Assembly: GCA_022497155.1 (NCBI GenBank)
Contig: MU385788.1
Span: forward strand, 1-64,000
DNA length: 64,000 bases
Source: Whalleya microplaca
Taxonomy: Eukaryota; Ascomycota; Sordariomycetes; Xylariales; Xylariaceae
Direction: 5' to 3'
Shown here: in pieces, positions 21,744 to 30,911 of the stretch
Layout of the letters: each line of letters begins with the position of its first letter
Numbering within the stretch: position 1 is the first letter of the stretch
Notes under the pieces: model-generated
Database searches by the model: none
What the model saw: only the letters and a program-made list of their open reading frames with translations
Told to the model about the DNA's origin: nothing
Made by a program: the position numbers and the translations under genes

Positions 21744-22972
21744 CTAATTACATAGAGATCCCCCTGCATGTATATTACTGTATGAAGGTCGCCTGCCCCC
21801 TGCCTCTACCCACGAGAACTCCTTCGTCACGCTGATCCCGTTGCCATTACTCCCGGGCTCATCCCTTGCCGGGAAGCCTACGACTTCACATGAGGCTACA
21901 CTCTCTTCAACATCATGTAAGGGTATGAAGTCGTTGGTGCCAGAAACAAGACCGCGACCGTCGCCGCCCCAAACACCAGCATCGCCACGCCGCTTCGACT
22001 GGATGCCCTTAGAGGGCGCCGTACCGTTGCCGGATCTATTGCGTAGCGAGCCGACCCCGGGTACGAGGCCCACAATAAAAGGCCAAAGTGAAGGCATGCA
22101 GGCGCAGATGAAAATGACACCAGGTTCGGCGATGGTCCAGGACATAAGTGGAATAGAGACCCAAGTGGTGTCGGAGAAGGCGTCGAGCGAGAAGAAAAGC
22201 GATATGCGGATGAACGAGGCAACGCAGCCACTACAGGCAAGCAAGAAGACGCCGGTCAATGCAATCTTCTTGCGCGTTGCAATTTTCAGTCTCCAGATCA
22301 TGGGTGCCGGTACAATTATCATGGCCACGTCGTGGATGACATTCGGCACACTCACCCAGCGGTAGTAAGCGAGCTGATCGATACAAGTGCCGGCGATTGT
22401 CTTGTCCCATTGGAATGCAATCGGTCTGCATTGGAAAATCCCAAGAAACATCTCGGTAATCCCCCATACCCAGATGTACGCAATCAAAGCGTAAGTTCCC
22501 AAGCGGAACCAGCGGTAGACAGAGAATATCCGCAGATAGAGGAGCAAAATGGATGTCTTCTCAAGTGGGAATATCAGCCCGTATAGGATCTCTGTTACGA
22601 AGAGTGTCTGTGCCCATATTACTGTTGATTCTGGCTCGAATTCCTTCACCCAGGCCGTGTGTCTTCCGACGTTTCCCAGCCTTACACCTGAGGCGTCGTT
22701 GTTAGCAATATTACTAGGCGTGAGGGAGATACTGTGTAATTACTGCATATTATATTGGCGATGAGGCCCATCATTAAAAACCACGCGGGAATCATCAGCC
22801 AGTCGTCGAGATGAATAGGCCTGTGCCGTATCCGATGTGAAGCAAATCGTAGGGCAAGAAAAACCGTGCATAACACGGCGAAGACGATGCTACAGTCGAT
22901 GACGCTGTCACCGCCATAGGCAAAGAGACCGCCGTCCAGCGTGGACGGGTCAGTATCCTCGGCACTAGACAT
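21744..22972 (-). CDS. Rhodopsin-domain integral membrane protein (PTH11-like receptor family)
   Basis: The predicted protein has 390 residues in two exons, 22972-22744 and 22687-21744, joined by a 56-base intron with GTAATT and CTCAG ends. About seven hydrophobic helices occupy residues 20-285. Family hallmarks are visible: LDDWLMIPAW at the second helix, GNVGRHTAW after it, KTSILLLYLRIFSVYRWFR, a Cys pair in FQCRPIAFQWD and AGTCIDQ, and DVAMIIVPAPMIWRLKIATR. The C-terminal 100 residues are hydrophilic and Gly/Ser-rich, as in a cytosolic tail. No CFEM domain is present at the N-terminus. Members of this large fungal family are proposed cell-surface receptors, but few have a proven ligand. 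It lies on the opposite strand between the prenyltransferase and the reductase. It is not a Pyr4-type terpene cyclase by motif or length. Confidence 0.85.
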
Positions 22973-24639
22973 TCTGGCAGTCGTCCCCAAATACTGCAAT
23001 CGTCTACGTTAGGTAAGAAGACACCTGCAGCCACTCTACCAGTTTCTAGCGAACGCCACGCAGAAAGGAAGACCAGAGGTATAAGACGTCCATAGAGAAT
23101 GCTTAATAAAAGGCATTAGTAGAAGGGGAGAGCAAGAAGAAACGCAACCTCTACATAGTAGGTATGGCTTGTCGACCTCCTGCTTTTTCCTGTGTTCCCG
23201 TTGCAATGTAGGGAAGCATGGAAGGATTCGTCTTCGATGACCGTTTCGCTTTAGCAGACGGGATGGGGGCGAAGAACCCCCGGAACAAATGGAAAACCAG
23301 ACCGGTATTTGCTAAGCTATTACCACGCACACCTCTCATATATTTAATCCCGCGCGCCGATGATCACTCATCCCGGAAGTTGTCTCAGAGTGGTCGCCGC
23401 GATGCTGCGGTGCGACCATCATAATGTCTCATTGGAGGAAGTACTGGTCGTACTGGTGGCAAGGTCTTAGGAGGACGGTGTATATGTACTACCGTATCAA
23501 TCAATCCTTCAGCCATATTCTAAAACAGGTTATAAGTTTCGAAGTCAAATGGCACCTAGGACGAATATTGCATGAACTCTATAAGGCAAATCATGCATAT
23601 AACCCGTCTATTCTTGAGACTGTATCTAGGAGTGTAGATGGCATCTAAGCTAGATCAGCTCCATACGTCGGCCCGTCCCGTTCGATAGTTCCGTGGGCTT
23701 ATACGCCATAATGCATAGTTAGCGACCCCAACAGCGATCTTGGGGTTGGAGGGTGGGTACTGTGAATAAACCCCACGAAGGTTGCCACGAGTCATAATTT
23801 GCTGTGCTGTCAACGAAGGACTTCTGATATCATGGTTCAAAATATAGACGGGTATGTATGATAGATCCACCTGCACAACGAAATGTTCCCAGAATTTCTA
23901 TATTTAAGTAGAATATAGATGTAATGAATCCTCTGTACCTCCTATAGTGGGGCTTATTATTGACCATTCATATGTATAATACATCTTCAAGTTTTCTTCA
24001 AGTTTTATCTATTTGATCGGAAACTTAGATGTCATTTCTGTAATTCAACTTAAATTCAAAGTGTAATAAGATCGAATGTGTGATGAGGCGCTTAGGGCGA
24101 TACTTAGAGGTAGGGATGGCGGTATGTCAGCGCGCACAAACAGCCTTGTTTTTTGTAAACTTTTTCGTACGTGGTACAATGTGTGACTCAGAATTCTTAT
24201 CTAATGGGAGTAAGAGGGGCAACTTAAGGTGCTTACATAGCTTCACTGTTGAGCACTCTGATGCTTCATATATATTGTAACACCATAACGAGAAACTACC
24301 ATCTCTATCATTCCGATAGATGAGGCGGCGTTGATAGACAAGACCCGAGGGAACGGATAAACCCAGACTTTGAGCAACATAACTTTACCTTGAAAGGTTC
24401 AATCCATACATTCCGTATAGTTACTATCAATGGTACTTAAGCTGTGCCACACTTAGTCGCGCTCTGTGTTTGCCCCGGGCGTTGGCGCTTACATATACTT
24501 ATCTTACTGTGAACACCGCCATACTTCGTCAAACAGTACTTTTCTTAAAGTTTGGTTTGATTTCTACCTTCACCCCAATAAATAATTACTTGTCTATCTA
24601 CTCCTGGGCCATCTTCTTCCTCTGGACCGTTGAACCAAA
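22973..24639. other. Intergenic, divergent promoter region of receptor-like and reductase genes
   Basis: No gene was found. A perfect seven-base hairpin (ACCCCAA...TTGGGGT) occurs near 23728-23750. The interval is AT-rich from about 23880 to 24080. Because the flanking genes are divergent, the promoters of both must lie here. No shared palindromic operator was identified with confidence. Confidence 0.4.
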
Positions 24640-27600
24640 ATGGCACAAACACCACCTGCCAACGTTGGCGAGCGATTATTACCATCACTCGTGGATGAGA
24701 TTGCACACTCCGATCCATGCCGAATATTCTATTCTGTAGCAAAGACGAATGACCCTTCAGATGGCTTCCTAGATATCACTGCGAAGACCTTTGCGCAGGC
24801 TGTGGATCGTTGCTCGTGGTATATAGAAAAGAATCTGGGACGAGGTCAGGGCTTCCCAACGCTTACATACTTGGGACCTCAAGATGTAGTTTACGGAATA
24901 TTGGTGCTTGCTTGCATCAAGACTGGATACAAGCTCCTTCTAAATTCTCCCCGGAACACACTCGAAGCGCACCTGTCTCTGTTTGAGAAGATGGACTGCA
25001 ATACCTTCTTGCTTCCTCTCAATTTTCCCTTGCCAGTCGTCAAGCAGATTCTGGCTGCAAGACAGATGCGCGTCTTGGAAATCCCCGGAATGCAGGATTG
25101 GGTCGAGGACGGGCCGTCAGAACCATATCCATATACTAAGACATACGCGGAAGCGCAACACGAACCATTCGCTGTTATGCATACGTCTGGTTCGACTGGC
25201 ATACCAAAACCGGTCGTTCAAACTCACGGAACCTATTCAACGTTAGATCAATTTACCCTTTTGCCCTCGCTAGGGTACAAGCCCACCCATCCTACAATGT
25301 GTGCAGGCACGCGAATATACCTAGGTTTCCCCCTATTTCACACAGGTGGAATGGGAATGCTTCTCCCGGCGTCTATATACATCAACTTTACAGTAGTTTT
25401 AGGCTCGTATCCACCTTCTGCGGATATCGTCAATAGCATCCACGTTCACGGCAATGTGGAATCTAGCTGCGTCGCTCCAATGATATTGGTCGACCTTGTC
25501 AAGGACCCGGAATATCTGGAGAATCTTGGTCGACTAAAGTTTATTACCTTCGGGGGAGGGCCTTTACCCCAAGCGACAGGGGATCTGATTAGTACCAAGA
25601 CCAGACTAGTCAACTGCGTTGGTTCAACAGAGTGTGGAGTTCTTCCTAATCAACAATGTGATCCGGAAGACTGGGCCTACTTGAGCATGAGCCCAGTGCT
25701 GGGAGTAGAGTATCGTTATGTCTCAGAAGACATATATGAACAATTCATCGTACGCAATCCAAAGCTTGAACGTTATCAGGGAGTTTTCAGAACCTTCCCG
25801 GAGTTGAACGAATGGCCTATGAAAGATCTGTATTCGAAGCATCCTACCAAGGAAAACGTTTGGTTGTATAGAGGGCGGGCCGACGATATCATCGTCTTCT
25901 CTACGGGCGAGAAGTTGAACCCTATTGGCATGGAGAGCATCATCAATGCAAATCCTGTTGTCACCGCAGCACTCGTCACTGGTCTTGGTCGTTTCCAATC
26001 AAGCCTATTGGTTGAGGCCGATAATTCGCCCACGAACGAAACGGAAAAGCAAAAGCTGTTGGATGTTATTTGGCCATCTGTGCAGGCGGCGAACAGAGAG
26101 AGCCCTTCTCATGGGCGGATCCACCGTAATATGATCATCTTTACCTCCCCAGACAAGCCTATGCTTAGAGCTGGCAAAGGCACTGTCCAACGCAAGAGCT
26201 CTGTGGATTTGTACGCAACAGAGCTTGAAGCCTTATACCAAGCAAATGAGATACTCGTCAACCGTCCCGCCAATAACGTAAACGACAATACGTGCGGCCA
26301 TCAGAGTGTACAAGACACCATCAAGCGGATCGTTGCCACGTGTACAGACATCGATGTCGATGGGCTTCTCCCCGATGCTAATCTCTTCGAACTGGGGCTT
26401 GATTCCTTACAAGTGACGGCTATAACTAGAGAAATCAATAACTTTTTATCAGCCCGTGAAAGGCTACAGTCGTTCAATATTCGGAGCGTGTATTCGAACC
26501 CCAGTCTCGCCGCTCTCAACGCTGTTGTATCCATTTTCGCGGAGGGGAAAACTCCCGCACAGAGCACAGAGACCCACGAGCAGAAACTGCAGAGCATTTA
26601 CGACATGTACACGGCAAACATGCCTATTTCTGCGAGAAGACCATCCCCGAAACCTTCGAATGACTTCGTCGTTTTGTTGACCGGTTCCACCGGCTCTCTT
26701 GGCTCATATATCCTCGATTCCTTAATTAGCGAACCCCGTGTCTCTAAGATCTACTGCCTCAACCGAGGTCGCAGAAGCCTCGAGCGCCAACAAGACTCTC
26801 AAGCTGAGAAAGGCCTTCAAGAACTTACGAATAAGGTGGAATGTTGGGATACGGATATAACAAAACCGTATTTCGGTCTCCCGATGGAGGACTACAAGAC
26901 GCTTCTGCACGAAGTCACCACCGTCATTCACAACGCCTGGCGGGTAGACTTCAACCTGTCCGTCGACTCATTTTCCGGCCATATCAGCGTCACTTGGAAA
27001 TTCACCGACTTCTCGGCGCACTCCAGATTCAACGCCCAGCTCTTCTTCATCTCCAGCCTTGGCGCCGTCAGTGGGCGGTCGGGCGAGGTCCCCGAGCAGG
27101 TCTACGATTCCTGGTGCACCCCAGAACAAATCGGATACGGAGAATCCAAGTTCGTCTCAGAGCGTCTGCTCCACACGGCTGCCAGAGAGGCCGACATCCC
27201 TACCGTCATCTGCCGCGTCGGCCAAGTGGCTGGCCCGACCAAGGAGGCTGGCATGTGGCCTAAGCAGGAGTGGCTGCCGAGCCTGATCGCGAGCTCAAAG
27301 TACTTAGGCAAGCTGCCGGCCACCCTGGGCCCGTCCGAGACGGTGGACTGGATCCCGGTGGATATGCTCGGCAAAAGTATCGTTGAGCTTGCAATGAACT
27401 GTTCGACTATACGGAATATCGGTGCTACAATCTACCATGCAGTGAACCCGCAGCGCACTGAGTGGGCGAAACTACTACCTACTGTTCGGCGATGCCTTGA
27501 CCCTAAAAAAAAGATCGAGACAGTCCCACTCGAAGCATGGGTGGATGCACTGCGCAAGAGCGCGTCCAAGACTGAAGATGTGGCACAAAACCCAGCTATC

Positions 27601-27756
27601 AAGCTTCTTGACTTCTTTGAAAGCATGCTTGACAAGAATGAGGAGCCGACTCTGTTAGAGACCAAGAAGACCCTCGGCAAGTCGCAGACATTGGCAAAAT
27701 TGGAACCGATAAGTGAGAAACTGATGGAGAACTGGATGAAGCAATGGGCATTCTGA
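24640..27756 (+). CDS. NRPS-like adenylate-forming reductase (A-T-R carboxylic acid reductase)
   Basis: This intronless protein has 1038 residues. Residues about 15-540 are an adenylation domain with the AMP-binding loop MHTSGSTGIPKPV (about 179-191) and the late core LYRGRADDIIVFSTGEKLNP (about 408-427). Residues about 555-630 are a thiolation domain with the phosphopantetheine serine in ELGLDSLQ (Ser589). Residues about 672-1035 are a thioester-reductase domain of the extended SDR type, with the NAD(P)H loop LLTGSTGSLG (about 680) and the catalytic YGESK (Tyr833, Lys837). No condensation domain is present. Such enzymes activate a carboxylic acid, load it on the carrier and release it as an aldehyde. 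StbB and its ascochlorin counterpart reduce a prenylated orsellinic acid this way. With a UbiA gene nearby the same reaction is plausible here. The substrate specificity is not readable by eye. Confidence 0.92.
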   Translation: MAQTPPANVGERLLPSLVDEIAHSDPCRIFYSVAKTNDPSDGFLDITAKTFAQAVDRCSWYIEKNLGRGQGFPTLTYLGPQDVVYGILVLACIKTGYKLLLNSPRNTLEAHLSLFEKMDCNTFLLPLNFPLPVVKQILAARQMRVLEIPGMQDWVEDGPSEPYPYTKTYAEAQHEPFAVMHTSGSTGIPKPVVQTHGTYSTLDQFTLLPSLGYKPTHPTMCAGTRIYLGFPLFHTGGMGMLLPASIYINFTVVLGSYPPSADIVNSIHVHGNVESSCVAPMILVDLVKDPEYLENLGRLKFITFGGGPLPQATGDLISTKTRLVNCVGSTECGVLPNQQCDPEDWAYLSMSPVLGVEYRYVSEDIYEQFIVRNPKLERYQGVFRTFPELNEWPMKDLYSKHPTKENVWLYRGRADDIIVFSTGEKLNPIGMESIINANPVVTAALVTGLGRFQSSLLVEADNSPTNETEKQKLLDVIWPSVQAANRESPSHGRIHRNMIIFTSPDKPMLRAGKGTVQRKSSVDLYATELEALYQANEILVNRPANNVNDNTCGHQSVQDTIKRIVATCTDIDVDGLLPDANLFELGLDSLQVTAITREINNFLSARERLQSFNIRSVYSNPSLAALNAVVSIFAEGKTPAQSTETHEQKLQSIYDMYTANMPISARRPSPKPSNDFVVLLTGSTGSLGSYILDSLISEPRVSKIYCLNRGRRSLERQQDSQAEKGLQELTNKVECWDTDITKPYFGLPMEDYKTLLHEVTTVIHNAWRVDFNLSVDSFSGHISVTWKFTDFSAHSRFNAQLFFISSLGAVSGRSGEVPEQVYDSWCTPEQIGYGESKFVSERLLHTAAREADIPTVICRVGQVAGPTKEAGMWPKQEWLPSLIASSKYLGKLPATLGPSETVDWIPVDMLGKSIVELAMNCSTIRNIGATIYHAVNPQRTEWAKLLPTVRRCLDPKKKIETVPLEAWVDALRKSASKTEDVAQNPAIKLLDFFESMLDKNEEPTLLETKKTLGKSQTLAKLEPISEKLMENWMKQWAF

Positions 27757-28498
27757 GTCATACATCGGCAGTTGTATCTTCAGGCTCGCTCAGTCATCTC
27801 TCATGAATCTATTTTGTTTGTAGGTGCCTCAAGGTTTCGGCCTTGTCTTCAGCCTTAGGCACCTACAAAGTATGACAAGGGTAAACGTGGATCGGATTAC
27901 GGTTTCTAAGGCGCATGGAGGACAGGCATATTTGGGCTTTCGGTATACCTACTTGGACAACGATACATCAGTTTCTTTGTTCCACCCGTAAACATTCCCG
28001 AGAGGGTTTGAGGCTTATACATACGCTGATAAAATGCTGGCGGTGTGTAGAAACATTCATTGGATGATGCAATGGCGTCAGCCACAGGACTTCGGGTAGA
28101 CAGTAAACATAGCTGACATAGTTGGCAAGGTTGGGATGACAACTAATAGTCGGTACGCTGATATGAACAGCCGCAGGGCAAACAACCTTCCCCATATGCG
28201 CGTCTGCCCCGATTCTTTTGCCGTATTCAGTAAAGATGGCGCGAGCTGGCTCCAGCGCACCAACCCGAATGCTTGTTCCAATGACATGCTGACATGGGGA
28301 CAAGGGCAACCTCCCCGCTTTGGCTCTATGATTACATCGTGCAATCTAATAACGCGAACGAGCCTGTCATCAAGGAATACTTACTAGATTAGATATCGGA
28401 GGATCCGGAATGTCAGATTGTTCTGTGAAGTTTTGTGATCTCTCTGTCCTGTTTCTCTATTCCTTCTACTTAGTGCAGATCTGTGCAGTAATATCAAT
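27757..28498. other. Intergenic between reductase and S28 peptidase genes
   Basis: Contains a strong hairpin just after the reductase gene (separate entry) and no gene. Short minus-strand frames at 27906-28344 have no coding character. The promoter of the peptidase gene should lie before 28499; a CT-rich stretch covers about 28440-28470. Confidence 0.45.
27817..27869. repeat. Perfect 13-bp inverted repeat with nested hairpin, 60 bases after the reductase stop
   Basis: TTTGTAGGTGCCT (27817-27829) is exactly complementary to AGGCACCTACAAA (27857-27869). Inside the loop a second inverted repeat, CAAGG...CCTTG, can pair. This makes a stable structured 3' end for the reductase transcript, or marks a small foldback element. 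Eukaryotic genes do not need such hairpins for termination, so the role is open. Confidence 0.8.
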
Positions 28499-30549
28499 AT
28501 GAATTTGAAGTCGTTTGGCCTTTTGGCCACCGTATTTCAGGCCACTCAAGGTTTACAGTTAAAACGTGATACTGACACGCCTCGGGACCAGCTTCAGTAT
28601 GATGCTCATTACTTTAAACAGAAGATCAATCATTTCCCTGGGTCTGAGAAATACTCCAATCCTACGCTCGGCAATGGCACGTTCAGCCAGCGGTATTACT
28701 TTGACAGCTCTTACTATAAGCCTGGTGAGTAGTCGCAAGAACTCAAATTCATGTGAAGGTGCTGATGTTCGAGCAGGAGGACCCGTGTACCTGTACATCG
28801 GAGGGGAGACAAGTGGTCCCAGCAGATTCTCCAACCTGCAGACGGGCATCATCCAGATTCTCATGGAAGCAACCAATGGCCTAGGTGTCATCCTCGAGAA
28901 CCGCTATTACGGGGAGAGCTACCCATTTGCCACCAGCACCACTGACGAGCTGCTCTATCTTACCACGGACCAGACCATAGCGGATAATGCGTACTTTGCC
29001 CAGAATGCTGTGTTTCCAGGGATCAACAGCACCCTCACGGCGCCTGGGACACCTTGGATACTGTACGGTGGTAGCTTGGCTGGGGCGCAGACAGCCTTTT
29101 CGATCAAGAAGTACGGAGATGTTCTCTATGGAGGCATAGCCTCTTCCGCCCCTGTTGAGGTGTACGTGGGTTATCCCGAGTGGTATAACCCTATCCAGAA
29201 ATACGCACCCCAGGATTGTGTCACGCGTATCAATAATATTATTGACAAATTCGACTCGCTTATTGCTTCCAATAATACTAGAGCGGTTAACGAGTTTAAG
29301 GCACTCTTTGGCCTTGAAGCTTTGACGGACGACCGAGATTTTGCGGCGGCGATCGCGGTGAGTTTACGTCCCTTCTTGATCAAGTCGTCTGTCGGCAAGG
29401 CAGCAACCAGAGGGGCACCGGTACTTTGTTCTTCATGTGATGCTAACAATAGGCCAAGGACCCTATCGGCAACCCTGGATTCTATCACTCCAATACGTGG
29501 CAAGAGTTGAACTGGAACTCGACCTATGGGTCAAGGGATTTCTTCTACTTCTGTGGAAATGTCTCCGATATTGATGCACCACTTGAGATCACTATATTGG
29601 ATTATGCATTGGCTAACTATACCAATGGCGAACCCTGGATGTAAGATAAATTCTTCCGCTATTTCTCTGCATTAACCTGGAGTTGTTGTGACCTTTCAGA
29701 GAGCACACGATCGAACTCAATACATGCAGTTGATCTCAATATCGAGATTTTCTCCTAACCAATCAAAAACTAACGTATTACTCATAAAGTGGTCTTGGTA
29801 ACTACGCCAATTACATCAAGACATACACGTTGCCTCTCTGTGCTTCAGGAGATTACAACAGCAATGGTGACTGCTTCGTGAGTGAACTCCCAACAACAAT
29901 GCATAGCTGCCATACTTGGCATTGGGCATGTCTAAATCACAAGCCACTTGTCACTGACTCACTGGGACACAGGGAACACAGAATGAATCATATTGGGCTA
30001 GTATTGAGAACAGTGTAACTCGCTCATACGTCTACACAAGCTGCACGGAACAGGTGAGAATATTCTAGTAACACGCTACACTAAGCCTTGTGCTAATCCA
30101 TGCTCTCAAAGGGCGCATACATCGACGCTCCCAAAGAAGGCCCAAGTCTGTTGTCTCGCGTCGTGGACACCAGTTATGAACAGCAATGGTGCACATGGGC
30201 CTTCCCCGACGGAAAGTACAACTCGGTCCCGTCTAGTCCGGACCTGGAGGTGTACCGGAGCTTCGGAGGCTTCAACTTCACCGCCGACAGACTAGCCTTC
30301 ATCGACGGCGACCAGGATGTCTGGAACGATCTGTGCTACCACTCGAACTTCGCGCCGCCGAGGACGGAGTCGTCGGACCTGCATCCCGAGTTGCTGATCA
30401 CGGGAGCGGGACACCACTGGGATTCCTCTGGCATATTGGATGTTGAAGCTGAGCCGCAGTTCATCAGGGAGGCTCATAAGTGGGAGATAAGAACCGTGAA
30501 GAAGTGGCTTAGGGACTTTGATACTTGGAAAAGGTCGAAACGTGCATAG
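28499..30549 (+). CDS. Secreted serine peptidase of family S28 (prolyl carboxy/endopeptidase type)
   Basis: The predicted protein has 533 residues in six exons: 28499-28724, 28777-29357, 29453-29640, 29790-29877, 29973-30053 and 30112-30549. All phases are consistent. A signal peptide is clear (MNLKSFGLLATVFQATQG), followed by a short pro-like segment. The mature part begins HYFKQKINHF, as in family S28. The nucleophile lies in GGSLAG (Ser175), the acid in IDGDQDVWND (Asp457) and the histidine in GAGHHWDS (His489 or 490). Length and order match fungal S28 enzymes, which cleave after proline in acidic external media. Several Asn-X-Ser/Thr sites fit secretion. It is on the same strand as, and next to, the reductase, but nothing ties it to that pathway. 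Phase-0 junctions at the small exons 4-6 make the model quite secure. Confidence 0.9.
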
Positions 30550-30911
30550 TCACCCTTCAGAAGGGAACTTCTTTGAAGAATCGTTAGTGGCCTGCTAAAG
30601 GCAGTGCCTTAACTTATTATACAAGTTAACTTTTCTCTCGTGCTTTCTTGGCACCAAGTGCGTCGTCTCTGATAGCCATCCTTAGTGACGAGTTTCTCTT
30701 ATGGGGATTATGTTCCTATGTTATTTCTCATAATACTATGTCCTGCTAGCCACGAACCCTATTCCTTATCATCTATGTTTGTGGATAAGTTGGGTGCGAG
30801 AGTCCTTGTAGCCTAGCCCTCTACTTACTCCAAGTATACCATCAAGAGCTGAAAGGCGCTTTTAGAGATCTTTGCCCAGTACGAGCGAATTGATTAGAAT
30901 AGCAGTAGACC
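30550..30911. other. Intergenic between convergent genes
   Basis: 362 bases between two 3' ends. AT-leaning, with no feature seen. Confidence 0.4.

Noticed and set aside
21744..22972. Rhodopsin-domain protein as a Pyr4-type terpene cyclase
   Set aside because: The motifs (KTSILLLYLRIF, DVAMIIVPAPMIW, the Cys pair) and the length of 390 residues fit the rhodopsin/PTH11-like family, not the roughly 240-residue cyclases.
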